From the NCBI GenBank assembly GCA_910577635.1, contig CAJTNR010000021.1, positions 1-34,817 on the forward strand: DNA of 34,817 bases. The letters are read 5' to 3'. Under the pieces are notes generated by a model, which ran no database searches, was not told the DNA's origin, and saw nothing but the letters and a program-made list of their open reading frames with translations. Shown here piece after piece: positions 21,861 to 30,080 of the stretch. The stretch's first letter is position 1; every line of letters starts with the position of its first letter. The DNA comes from an uncultured Vampirovibrio sp. (GTDB lineage: Bacteria; Cyanobacteriota; Vampirovibrionia; Gastranaerophilales; Gastranaerophilaceae). A program made the translations under genes and the position numbers.

Positions 21861-23570
21861 TTATACCTCCTCTCTTGATAATAAAACTTTATCGATAGGT
21901 TCCCCTGCTAATACCCAGGGGTAAACCATTTCAAAATTTTCACATACAAAATCAATTAAAACCGGTCCTTGATACTCTATTGCCTGTTTTAGCGAAGGAA
22001 TAATATCTTCTTTCTTTTCAACCCTAAGACCAAGAGCACCATAACTCTGGGCTAATTTAACAAAATCCGGAGAAGAAATTTTTGTCTGCGAATAATGCTC
22101 ATTGTAAATTTTTTCCTGCCATTGACGGACCATTCCCAAATAACCGTTATTAATAATGCAGTTAATAACTTTAAATTTATAATCAACAGCACTCATTAAT
22201 TCTTGAATGTTCATTTGAATTGACCCATCCCCTGCGATATTAAGCACATATCCTTTCTTATTTGCAACACAAGCACCAAGAGCAGCTGGAAAACCAAAGC
22301 CCATTGTTCCCAAACCCCCTGAGGTAATAAATTTTCTTGGTTTGTTAAACTTGAAGTTCTGTGCTGTCCACATTTGATGCTGCCCTACTTCTGTTGTTAC
22401 AATAGGTTCATCTTTTTTTGTATATTCATAAATTGTATTTAAAACTTCAATTGCACTTAGTTTATCAGAAGTTTTTTGAGGCAGTGCAACTTTAGTTTTC
22501 CATTCTTTAATATCTTTAAACCATTTATCCTTAAATTGGTTATTTATCTTATGATGAGACTTAAAAAGTTCAAGCAGCATTGCATTAAGTACATTTTTAA
22601 TATCGCCTACAATAGGTATAGAAGCTTTAACGTTTTTTGAAATTGAACAAGGATCAATATCAATATGGATAACTTGAGCATCTCTTGCAAATTTTTTCAA
22701 ACATCCTGTTATTCTATCTGAGAATCTTGTACCAATTGCGAAAATAACATCAGCATTCGATACAGTTAAGTTTGCACAGTAATTGCCGTGCATTCCAAGC
22801 ATTCCAAGACTCGTTTCAAGATTATCAGGATAAGTTCCTGCTCCCATTAGAGTATGTACAACAGGGATTTGAAGCTTTTCTGCTATTTCTTTTAGTTCTT
22901 TGCTGGCATTAGCTGCAACTACTCCACCGCCTGAAATTATAACAGGACGTTTAGCTTCAAAAAGAGTGCTTAAGGCTCTTTGAATTTGCAGCGGATGACC
23001 TTTATAATTAGGATTATATCCTACAAGTTCAACGTTTTTAGGATAATTAAAAGTGTATTTGCTATTAAAAACATCAACCGGAATATCAATAACAACAGGA
23101 CCTTTTTTCCCTGTAGTTGCAATATAAAAAGCTTCTTTTACAACACGGGCAAGGTCGCGCACATCTTTAACCAGATAATTGTGCTTACAGCAAGAGCGGG
23201 TAATCCCGACAATATCGGCTTCTTGAAAAGCATCCCCTCCGATTAGTTTAGAGTTAACCTGACCGGTAATTAAAATTAAAGGAGTTCCATCATAATAAGC
23301 ATTAGCAAGACCTGTAATTGTATTACACGCACCTGGACCCGAAGTTACAATTGCAACACCGGGTTTTCCTGAAACTCTTGCATACCCTTCTGCTGCATGT
23401 ACTGCTGCTTGTTCGTGACGAGTTAAATAATGCTTAATGTCATCTTGCAGGTAAAGTGCGTCATACAAAGGCAAAACCACTCCTCCAGGGTAGCCGAAAA
23501 CCTCTTCAACACCTTCTTTTTGCAGTGATTTCAATAGAATTTGAGCACCATTATACATTACTTTATTCAT
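21861..23570 (-). CDS. ilvB: Acetolactate synthase large (catalytic) subunit
   Basis: A 569-residue ThDP enzyme joining two pyruvates, or pyruvate with 2-ketobutyrate, in branched-chain amino acid synthesis. The catalytic Glu E53 lies in TRHEQAAVHAAEGYAR. The FAD-binding middle domain includes GTRFSDRITG and HIDIDP. The ThDP motif is GDGSIQMNIQE (near residue 446) followed by NNGYLGMVRQW. Length fits the anabolic AHAS. AAGGA precedes the ATG at 23570. I see no leader peptide or T-box, so control is probably through the small subunit. Confidence 0.96.
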   Translation of the reverse strand: MNKVMYNGAQILLKSLQKEGVEEVFGYPGGVVLPLYDALYLQDDIKHYLTRHEQAAVHAAEGYARVSGKPGVAIVTSGPGACNTITGLANAYYDGTPLILITGQVNSKLIGGDAFQEADIVGITRSCCKHNYLVKDVRDLARVVKEAFYIATTGKKGPVVIDIPVDVFNSKYTFNYPKNVELVGYNPNYKGHPLQIQRALSTLFEAKRPVIISGGGVVAANASKELKEIAEKLQIPVVHTLMGAGTYPDNLETSLGMLGMHGNYCANLTVSNADVIFAIGTRFSDRITGCLKKFARDAQVIHIDIDPCSISKNVKASIPIVGDIKNVLNAMLLELFKSHHKINNQFKDKWFKDIKEWKTKVALPQKTSDKLSAIEVLNTIYEYTKKDEPIVTTEVGQHQMWTAQNFKFNKPRKFITSGGLGTMGFGFPAALGACVANKKGYVLNIAGDGSIQMNIQELMSAVDYKFKVINCIINNGYLGMVRQWQEKIYNEHYSQTKISSPDFVKLAQSYGALGLRVEKKEDIIPSLKQAIEYQGPVLIDFVCENFEMVYPWVLAGEPIDKVLLSREEV

Positions 23571-23704
23571 TATTAATCCTTTTTTCTATGCTTATATAAA
23601 AATTATAACAACAAAATAATTTAGTCACAAAATATTTGCTTAATATAAATTAATATTATTACCATAAAATAAAATTTTATTTATAATTATTGTGGAGTTA
23701 AAAA

Positions 23705-24313
23705 ATGTTTGATTATATTAATGGAGTTTTAACAAGCAAAAATTTTCCCTATTGCACAATCGAATGCAATGGAATCGGATATTTGCTTTTAGTTAATTAT
23801 AGAACAATTCAAGCTTTAGGGGAAATTAATTTTGAAGTTAAAGTTTATACAAAACTAATTCATAAAGAAGATTCAATGACCCTGTGCGGATTCAAAAACA
23901 AGCAGGATAGAATAATTTTTGACCTGCTCTTAGGGGTTTCAGGCGTAGGAGTAAAGGCAGCTTTAGCAATCTTAGATGAATTTGAAACCAATGAACTAAT
24001 TAATACAATAATAGCAGAGAATCATAAATTAATTGCTAAAACTAAAGGAATAGGCGCAAAAACAGCACAAAAAATTGTTCTTGAAATTAAAGATAAACTA
24101 ACTAAACTAAATATTACAGAAAAAATTGCTCCTGATAAAATTGAAGGAAAAATAAGTTCTGATTCAATTAAACAGGCATCAATTATCCTAGAATCCTTAG
24201 GCTACAGCGAAAGCGAATACAAAAACGCACTTGAAACAGCATTAAGTGAAATTAATAAAGATAATCCCGAAGAACTTCTTAAAGAAACACTTAAAATATT
24301 ATCGATTTTTTAG
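23705..24313 (+). CDS. ruvA: Holliday junction branch migration protein RuvA
   Basis: A 202-residue RuvA, the four-way junction binder that loads RuvB. It has an N-terminal OB-fold (MFDYINGVL, then IECNGIGYLLLV), two helix-hairpin-helix motifs (LLGVSGVGVKAALAIL and TKGIGAKTAQKIVLEIKDKL), an acidic linker and the C-terminal RuvB-binding domain (AS...LESLGYSE.E...A). GTGGAG precedes the ATG. ruvB and ruvC are not in the window. glgA follows 16 bases after the stop. Confidence 0.95.
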   Translation: MFDYINGVLTSKNFPYCTIECNGIGYLLLVNYRTIQALGEINFEVKVYTKLIHKEDSMTLCGFKNKQDRIIFDLLLGVSGVGVKAALAILDEFETNELINTIIAENHKLIAKTKGIGAKTAQKIVLEIKDKLTKLNITEKIAPDKIEGKISSDSIKQASIILESLGYSESEYKNALETALSEINKDNPEELLKETLKILSIF

Positions 24314-24329
24314 ACAATACAGGTTAACT

Positions 24330-25784
24330 ATGGATTTATTAAAATTTAAAAAACAAGATAGAGAACTAAGAGTACTATTTGCTTCAAGTGAAGTAGCACC
24401 ATACTCAAAAGTCGGAGGTTTAGCAGATGTTGTTGGAGAACTCCCAATATACTTAGATAAACAAAACGTAGAATGCGCAGTTTTTACCCCGCTTTATGGC
24501 TGTATTGATGTTGAAAAATACAATATCCAAGAGCTTAAAAACTCGGAGTTGAAAATTAGTCTCGGACATAGCGAACATATATTCAAACTCAGATTCTGTC
24601 AAATTCCCAATACTCAAGTCAAGGTGTTTTTTATTGATAATCCTAAGTACTATTCTTGTTTTAATGTTGTATACCCTAAGTGGTGCGATGAAATGTATGA
24701 GATGCAAAGATATGTTTCTTTTTGTCTTGCAACCCTGGAATACGCTAAACTGCTCAATTTCAAACCTGATATAATCCATGCTAATGACTGGCACAGTGCA
24801 ATGCTTCCGGTTTATTTGAAATCTAACTATAAATATGATGAATTCTATAAAGATACAAAATCTATTTTTACAATCCACAATCTTGCTTATCAAGGTACTT
24901 GTGATAAATCTATTATTGATTTTGCTAATATGCGCTGGGATAATGTCTATAAAGACAATTGTCTGGAGCATTTTGGAAAAGTAAACTGGGTCAAAGGAGC
25001 CCTTTATTGCGCTGATAAAATTACTACAGTATCGCAAAGGTATGCTCAAGAGATTCTTGAAGGTGATTTTTCAGAAGGCATGGGCTACACTCTTCGCGGT
25101 CAAACCTATAAATTATGCGGGATTCTAAATGGAACAACTTATGACAAAAAATTCAATATTAAAGAAAAAGCAAAATTTAAAGAAGAAATCCAGAGAGCTT
25201 TTGGATTGCCGCAAAACCCCGATAGACCGCTTATTGCAATGATATCCCGCCTTACTTATCAAAAAGGTTTGGATTTAGTTGATTTTGCTAAATTTGAACT
25301 TAAAAATCAGCCCGCTGATTTTGTATTCTTAGGTTCAGGAGAAGATCGCTATCAGAATATGCTTATCTGGCTATCTAATAACTCTTCTAATATTCGTTCC
25401 TGGATTGATTTTAAGGCAGATTTATCAGAAAAAATATACAAAGCATCAGATTTATTCTTAATGCCAAGTTTATTTGAACCCTGCGGAATTTCACAAATGA
25501 TAGCAATGAAATATGGTTCTGTGCCAATAGTTAGAGCAACAGGTGGATTGGATGACACGGTTGTTGCTTATCCTAACAGTAAAGCAACCGGTTTTAAGTT
25601 CTTAGGTTATGATTCCCAATCAATGGTTAATGAAATTAAAAACGCAATCTGGACTTACTATGATAGAAAAGACGATTTTAAAAACATTATCAAAAATTGT
25701 CTTGAAACAAAGTTCTCTTGGGAAGAATCAGCTAAAAAGTATAAGTTCTTATACTTGGATAGTTTGAATCGAAAAAATTTCTAA
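24330..25784 (+). CDS. glgA: Glycogen synthase (ADP-glucose, GT5), with a shortened linker
   Basis: About 484 residues from ATG 24330, chosen because it follows the ruvA stop and an AGG and matches the GlgA start (LRVLFASSEVAPYSKVGGLADVVGELP). It transfers glucose from ADP-glucose to growing alpha-1,4-glucan. Motifs: K-V-G-G for ADP-glucose, IIHANDWHSAMLPVY in the N-terminal half, ISRLTYQKGLDL, and FEPCGISQMIAM in the nucleotide-binding C-terminal half. After GILNG most GlgA have D-x-x-x-WNP-x-x-D and about 15-20 more residues; here NGTTYDKKFNIKEKAKFKEE runs straight on, so that loop is shortened. No other glg gene is nearby. Confidence 0.9.
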   Translation: MDLLKFKKQDRELRVLFASSEVAPYSKVGGLADVVGELPIYLDKQNVECAVFTPLYGCIDVEKYNIQELKNSELKISLGHSEHIFKLRFCQIPNTQVKVFFIDNPKYYSCFNVVYPKWCDEMYEMQRYVSFCLATLEYAKLLNFKPDIIHANDWHSAMLPVYLKSNYKYDEFYKDTKSIFTIHNLAYQGTCDKSIIDFANMRWDNVYKDNCLEHFGKVNWVKGALYCADKITTVSQRYAQEILEGDFSEGMGYTLRGQTYKLCGILNGTTYDKKFNIKEKAKFKEEIQRAFGLPQNPDRPLIAMISRLTYQKGLDLVDFAKFELKNQPADFVFLGSGEDRYQNMLIWLSNNSSNIRSWIDFKADLSEKIYKASDLFLMPSLFEPCGISQMIAMKYGSVPIVRATGGLDDTVVAYPNSKATGFKFLGYDSQSMVNEIKNAIWTYYDRKDDFKNIIKNCLETKFSWEESAKKYKFLYLDSLNRKNF

Positions 25785-25810
25785 AAAAACCTCCCATAAA
25801 AACAGGGAGG
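25783..25810 (-). terminator. Intrinsic terminator for the LuxR-type HTH gene
   Basis: On the minus strand CCTCCC (25810-25805) and GGGAGG (25795-25790) form a stem followed by TTTTTTT (25789-25783). On the plus strand no T run follows, so it mainly ends the minus transcript, though it is also a hairpin at the end of glgA. Confidence 0.8.
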
Positions 25811-25851
25811 AGCAAAATCGAATAAGTAGAGAGTTAAAAAGTAAAATTTTT

Positions 25852-26232
25852 TTAAATAAGTTTGTTTTCTGCTTCATTAATCCAAAAATCAAACTTATTT
25901 TTATTATTTTTGTTAATAATAATGTTTCTTAAGATACCATATAGCATTTCTTTTTCTTTCTGCAGCTGTTTTATCTGTCTTTTTTTTCTGTCAACTCTAA
26001 ATTTATTATTCCTGACAATTTCACCCAAAACCCCGAGGATAAATTCAAAACGGGTTTTTGCGCTGTATTTATCGAATAAAGCAGTCATTCTATTTGCTAT
26101 AGTTGATCTTGAACAATTCATTTTAAGCGCAATTTCAGAAGTTGTCAGCCCCTGAAAAATATACTTTGTTATTACTTTGTACTCATTTTCAATCTTTTCA
26201 ATATTTAACTCATTCATATTTCTTAATTCCAT
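25852..26232 (-). CDS. Stand-alone LuxR/FixJ-type HTH protein
   Basis: A 126-residue protein with a LuxR C-terminal-type HTH at about 15-70: ITKYIFQGLTTSEIALKMNCSRSTIANRM, with the hallmark G-x-T/S-x-x-E-I-A. A Lys/Arg-rich coiled region (RKKRQIKQLQKEKEMLYGIL) follows and may dimerise. There is no receiver or ligand domain, so it is GerE-like. A second ATG at 26217 (MNELNIEK) with GGAATTAAG ahead may be the true start. It is divergent from the XRE gene at 26355, sharing a 122-base promoter region, and ends at a strong terminator. Confidence 0.75.
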   Translation of the reverse strand: MELRNMNELNIEKIENEYKVITKYIFQGLTTSEIALKMNCSRSTIANRMTALFDKYSAKTRFEFILGVLGEIVRNNKFRVDRKKRQIKQLQKEKEMLYGILRNIIINKNNKNKFDFWINEAENKLI

Positions 26233-26240
26233 GATTTTTT

Positions 26241-26321
26241 TTGTAAATTATCAATTTATTGTGTTATAATCAAATTGACATTCAATATAAATAGAGTATA
26301 CTAATTATTTACGAATGTCAA
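26241..26321 (+). promoter_or_regulatory. Two stacked plus-strand promoters and a 9-bp inverted repeat between the LuxR-type and XRE genes
   Basis: First promoter: TTGTAA (26241-26246), TGTTATAAT (26262-26270). Second: consensus TTGACA (26275-26280), a 16-base spacer and TATACT (26297-26302). TTGACATTC (26275-26283), covering that -35, has its exact complement GAATGTCAA at 26313-26321, just after the predicted start, 38 bases apart centre to centre. This would suit a looped or paired repressor site, or an RNA hairpin in the leader from the first promoter. Confidence 0.5.
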
Positions 26322-26354
26322 GACCTGGTTTATTAATATAAAGGTTGAGGTGAA

Positions 26355-26654
26355 ATGAAACACATAGGCAGCAGAATCAAACATATTCGAAAAATTTTAA
26401 ACAAATCACAAGAAGAACTTGCTTGCGAACTTAGTCTCACAAAACAAGCCATATCTAATATTGAGACCTCTAAAAGCCTCCCCAGTATGGCACTATTGAG
26501 TAAACTATTGATTGACTATGATATCAATTTAAACTATATTGTATCAGGAATTGGAGATATTTTTATTTCTAAAGAAAAAACTTATAAATCCCTGAGGAAC
26601 TCTCTTATTAAAGAGGTTGAGGAATTTTTAGATTCCAGAGGAATTACAGGTTAA
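26355..26654 (+). CDS. XRE-family HTH regulator (same subtype as the one at 8514)
   Basis: A 99-residue protein with HTH at about 4-62: RIKHIRKILNKSQEELACEL, then AISNIETSKSLPS. The extension NLNYIVSGIGDIFIS and a final helix EVEEFLDSRGITG follow. The same extension and similar end (VRQLLKDEGLIN) occur in the regulator at 8514, so they are one subfamily. GAGGTG precedes the ATG. It stands ahead of the 916-aa repeat protein on the same strand with about 100 bases between, and opposite the LuxR-type gene. It probably acts on the promoters at 26241-26321 (inference). Confidence 0.87.
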   Translation: MKHIGSRIKHIRKILNKSQEELACELSLTKQAISNIETSKSLPSMALLSKLLIDYDINLNYIVSGIGDIFISKEKTYKSLRNSLIKEVEEFLDSRGITG

Positions 26655-26722
26655 GTTTTGTAAAATTTTTTAAAGTTTAGTTCAATTTATCTAAAGTTCT
26701 TTTAAAAATATTCCGTAATTCT

Positions 26723-26742
26723 CTATAAAAGGTACTTTATAG
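26723..26742 (+). other. Small hairpin abutting the ribosome binding site of the 916-aa gene
   Basis: CTATAAA (26723-26729) and TTTATAG (26736-26742) pair around AGGTAC, and GGGAAAG, the likely ribosome binding site, follows at once. It may tune translation; it could also be part of a promoter. Confidence 0.3.
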
Positions 26743-26752
26743 GGAAAGAAAA

Positions 26753-29503
26753 ATGTCTGAATTTGAAATTAAAGCTTATAATAACACTACCAACAATTAT
26801 TCAAAAGAACAAGCGCAAAAACTTCATAATGAAATGGAGGCTAAGGGCTTTAATAAAATAGCATATAATGATGTTTCAATATTTGGTACAGATGATAATT
26901 GCAACTTAACAGCAGGTACAACAGAAGATGCATTTACTAAAAGAGCAGTGCAGGCAGGTTTTAGCGAAGAAATGGCAAGCATTGCCTGGGATATTCTAAA
27001 TGTGAATGCGAGCGGCGATTCAGCAGCTGTAATTGATGAAAATGAATATCAATACTTAATGAAAGCTTATGGGTCAGATAGATTCGGAAAAGAAGATGAA
27101 AAGTCCTTTAAAAGCATTACAATGACAAGTTTGTATAACCATATAGCTTCACCAAGAGAAAATGAAGTTTATGGCGCTCAAGAAGTATCAAATACAGATG
27201 CTGATAACTCAACTCCCTCTGTAGATAATACACAGTCATCAAATCCAATCACACCACCAACAACACAAAACCCTGAAACAGCAGATAATACTCAACAAAA
27301 CACTGAAACTCTAAGTGAACTATTTGCAAAAAATCCAAATATCAGACAGGAAAACGGACAATACTATATTGAAACTACTAAGTGGGATGTAAACAACAAA
27401 GAAGGTTTCGATTGCATTTCAAGAATAATTTACAACACCTATAATGTAAGCTGGGCATCTGAAAAAGGTCAAAAAATTCTGGAACAATTAAAAGCAGCAA
27501 ATCCTGACTGTTTTATTAATGATATGATCTATCCTAATCAAAGAATAAACCTGATTGATGCAACGGAGATTCTTGGCTTATCAACACAAGCTCAAAAACA
27601 AGAACAGGTGCAAGAAAAAAAAGAAAGTATTAGTGCGGCTTATCAAACAGCGGTTAATGTTATTGATAACAGAGACACAGGAAGCGAAATAGGAGCATTA
27701 CAATCAACAGTTGAAGATAGCGAGAAAAACACTATCACAAGAACTGTTGCACTGAATGATGGAAAAATGGTTACAATAACTTCCCCGCTTGATATTGACT
27801 CTGCTCAAGATAAAAATACTTATTGCAGGGTTTATGATTCCAAAGAAAGTTTAGACAGTAACAAAGAAATCGGAAATATTACAATTGATGAAAACGGTAA
27901 TAAAAACCTGACTTTAGAAAGCGGTGAAAGCTTTACAAATAATGATATTAATAATGATAAAGACCAAACAGATCCTGAAGAACAAAAAAATACAATTGAC
28001 GATAACTGCCAAATGGCGCTTGATATAGTTAATGGTAAAACAACCGATCAAGGAAAAGTTATTCAAGCCGTTGAAGATACAGAAAGCAACACAATAACAA
28101 AAATTGTAGAACTAAACAATGGAAACTACGCAAAGATTATTACACCATTGGATAAAAACGAAAAAGGAGACAAAAACACATACTGTCATATAGCTAATTC
28201 TAAAGAAAATATGGAAGCTCAATTATACATAGGCAGTGTTGTAATAGAACCGAGCGGTGAAAAAACAACAGTTGTAGCAGAAAATAGTGATCCAAAAGAC
28301 GAAAACTCAAATGATATTGAAGCAGAAGGCAAAAAACCGCTTATAAACGAATCAGGCGCACTTAAAGATTTAGAAGGAAACGATAGTCAAGAAATTCCGG
28401 ATTCAATTGACTTAGCAAGCGGTAATTATAATGAAATTGCAGAAGAAAAAATATTTATAAAAACAGGCTCACTTAAAGATGGTACAATTACAGGCAGCTA
28501 TGTTGATGCAGAACTTTATGACTATGGTGATAGTATAATAGCTGCAGATGAAAACGGCAAGGTGTTAGGAATTTTTTCTGACACTAAAAGCATCGATGAA
28601 CAGGGCAATGAATACACAACAACAAAAATTGTAGATAAAGAAGGTAATACTATAAGTAATACAACCTATACCAGCAAAGATCGTCAGGTGGTATACAATA
28701 TAAATGGAAAAAAAGTTCAAGAAACCACCCCAGACAAGGTAATTCATTATTATAACCCCGAAACAGGAGAAGAAATTAATCCGCAGCAAGAAGAAGATAA
28801 AGTTCAAGATAATGAAGATAAAGTTGAAGAAAATAAACCTGAAACCGAACAACCTAAAGAAGATGCACCCCAAACTCAAGAAACAAACAAATATGAAAGT
28901 ATCGCTCAAAGATACAAAAAAGACAGAAAAGAAATTGATTCTGCTATTAAAAGTTTTAAAGACTTAAATATCATTATAAACGGTTGCGCTAGAAAAGATT
29001 CTGTATCGGATTTTAAACAAAAAGAAGATGATAATGGAAATATTGCCTACAGTGCAGTGTTAAACGACGGAGTTAAAATTCAAATTACAACAGATAAAAA
29101 AAGAAACATTATAAACGGAGCTATCTTTAATGAAAATGGCACTCCTATGATAATTCTTGATAAAATTAAACTAAACGAAGATAAAACAAACAAAAAAGAC
29201 GCAAACAAACTAATGATTAAGTTTATCGGTCTCAACAATGAACCTACAAAATCGGTAACATTACAAGGTAATACCTTAAATAGCGGAAAAATTTACCATA
29301 TCGACTGGGATTTAGATAACGACGGCAAAACTGACGGTGAAAACGATGCCCATGCCTATTCTTCAACCTGGGGTGATATGTACTTAGACCTTAATAACGA
29401 CAAAAAAGCAAATAATTGGGTCGCAGGTAATAATACAACATTTGACAGCGATAATCCTAAAGATATTGATTTAGATGAATGGGCAAAAAAATCTTCTTTT
29501 TAA
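26753..29503 (+). CDS. Large acidic repeat protein with EF-hand-like and LysM-like segments
   Basis: A 916-residue, Asp/Glu/Asn/Thr-rich protein with no close family I recognise. Residues 1-110 contain an EF-hand-like pair (DDNCNLTAG near 47-55; NVNASGDSAAVIDENEY near 83-99). A Pro/Thr/Gln linker follows. At about 205-275 there is a LysM-like stretch (ILEQLKAANPDCFIND, then IYPNQRINLID). Two repeats of about 105 residues share T-V-A-V-E-D-x-E-x-NTIT, LN-x-G and DKNTYC; a third, looser copy comes near 770-840. The C-terminal 70 residues hold dockerin-like calcium loops (DLDNDGKTDGEND; DLNNDKKAN). No Sec signal or prepilin motif is at the N-terminus, so export, if any, uses another route. A strong terminator follows. 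Confidence 0.75.
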   Translation: MSEFEIKAYNNTTNNYSKEQAQKLHNEMEAKGFNKIAYNDVSIFGTDDNCNLTAGTTEDAFTKRAVQAGFSEEMASIAWDILNVNASGDSAAVIDENEYQYLMKAYGSDRFGKEDEKSFKSITMTSLYNHIASPRENEVYGAQEVSNTDADNSTPSVDNTQSSNPITPPTTQNPETADNTQQNTETLSELFAKNPNIRQENGQYYIETTKWDVNNKEGFDCISRIIYNTYNVSWASEKGQKILEQLKAANPDCFINDMIYPNQRINLIDATEILGLSTQAQKQEQVQEKKESISAAYQTAVNVIDNRDTGSEIGALQSTVEDSEKNTITRTVALNDGKMVTITSPLDIDSAQDKNTYCRVYDSKESLDSNKEIGNITIDENGNKNLTLESGESFTNNDINNDKDQTDPEEQKNTIDDNCQMALDIVNGKTTDQGKVIQAVEDTESNTITKIVELNNGNYAKIITPLDKNEKGDKNTYCHIANSKENMEAQLYIGSVVIEPSGEKTTVVAENSDPKDENSNDIEAEGKKPLINESGALKDLEGNDSQEIPDSIDLASGNYNEIAEEKIFIKTGSLKDGTITGSYVDAELYDYGDSIIAADENGKVLGIFSDTKSIDEQGNEYTTTKIVDKEGNTISNTTYTSKDRQVVYNINGKKVQETTPDKVIHYYNPETGEEINPQQEEDKVQDNEDKVEENKPETEQPKEDAPQTQETNKYESIAQRYKKDRKEIDSAIKSFKDLNIIINGCARKDSVSDFKQKEDDNGNIAYSAVLNDGVKIQITTDKKRNIINGAIFNENGTPMIILDKIKLNEDKTNKKDANKLMIKFIGLNNEPTKSVTLQGNTLNSGKIYHIDWDLDNDGKTDGENDAHAYSSTWGDMYLDLNNDKKANNWVAGNNTTFDSDNPKDIDLDEWAKKSSF

Positions 29504-29537
29504 AAAACCGGCAAAAAACCAATTGCCGGTTTTTTTT
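29502..29537 (+). terminator. Strong intrinsic terminator after the 916-aa gene
   Basis: CCGGCAA (29508-29514) and TTGCCGG (29523-29529) form the stem, flanked by A and T runs that extend it, ending in eight T (29530-29537). Confidence 0.95.
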
Positions 29538-29589
29538 GTCTATTTTACCCTACAAATTGTATAGTATATGTAACAATTTAGTAACAAAA

Positions 29590-29692
29590 TTGCACAAGTA
29601 ATCTTTTTTATGTAATAATAAAAAAGTTAATAGTCTAACCATTCCTTTCTTGACTTATGCGGTTTTTATTTTAAAAACCGCATTATTTTTTT
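29590..29692 (+). ncRNA. Possible small RNA between two terminators
   Basis: After the terminator at 29537 there is no gene before panD, yet a second intrinsic terminator stands at 29657-29692 (ATGCGGTTTTT with AAAAACCGCAT, then T-rich). Upstream is a plausible promoter: TTGCAC (29590-29595), 17 bases, TAATAA (29613-29618). A transcript from about 29625 would be about 68 bases. The second terminator may simply insulate panD or catch read-through. Confidence 0.3.
29657..29692. terminator. Second intrinsic terminator ahead of panD
   Basis: An 11-bp perfect stem, ATGCGGTTTTT (29657-29667) with AAAAACCGCAT (29673-29683), has a 5-base loop and a TATTTTTTT tail. Confidence 0.85.
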
Positions 29693-29708
29693 GCCAAATT
29701 AATTTTTG

Positions 29709-29717
29709 TGCTAGAAT
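29709..29717 (+). promoter_or_regulatory. Extended -10 of panD, predicting a leaderless mRNA
   Basis: TGCTAGAAT, identical to the bioA element, ends at 29717, exactly seven bases before the ATG at 29724; the spacer is AAACTT. Confidence 0.55.
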
Positions 29718-29723
29718 AAACTT

Positions 29724-30080
29724 ATGTTAAACGAATTTTTATATGCAAAAATACATAGAGCTACAGTAACAGAAGCTAATTTAGAATATATCGGTTCAAT
29801 CACGATAGATAAGACTCTGCTTAGAGCGGTTAATATTAAACAGAACCAAAAAGTCGAAATTCTTGATATTAACAATGGCGAGCGTTTTTCAACCTATGTC
29901 ATCGAAGGAGAAGAAAACTCGGGAATCATTTGTCTTAACGGTGCTGCTGCAAGAAAAGTACAGGTGAAAGATAAAATTATTATTGTAGCATATGCACTTT
30001 TAAACGAAGCAGAACAAGAGCAATTCAAGCCAAAAATCGCTCATGTTGATGATAATAACAAACTTATTAATAAACCTTAA
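29724..30080 (+). CDS. panD: Aspartate 1-decarboxylase
   Basis: A 118-residue pyruvoyl enzyme making beta-alanine from aspartate for pantothenate and CoA. It is made as a proenzyme that cuts itself between G24 and S25 (YIGSITID); Ser25 becomes the pyruvoyl group. The other canonical residues stand in their usual positions: K9, R54, T57, Y58, N72 and the GAAAR loop (73-77). Length is slightly short to normal. No other pan gene is in the window. The mRNA is predicted leaderless. Its stop overlaps the stop of the convergent pentapeptide-repeat gene. Confidence 0.96.
   Translation: MLNEFLYAKIHRATVTEANLEYIGSITIDKTLLRAVNIKQNQKVEILDINNGERFSTYVIEGEENSGIICLNGAAARKVQVKDKIIIVAYALLNEAEQEQFKPKIAHVDDNNKLINKP

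Noticed and set aside
24246..24329. N-terminal extension of glycogen synthase to an upstream ATG
   Set aside because: It would lie inside ruvA and add 28 residues ahead of the normal GlgA start; ATG 24330 fits the family.
24453..25049. 198-residue open frame opposite glgA
   Set aside because: It is a shadow of a conserved enzyme; composition is Ile/Phe-rich without any motif.
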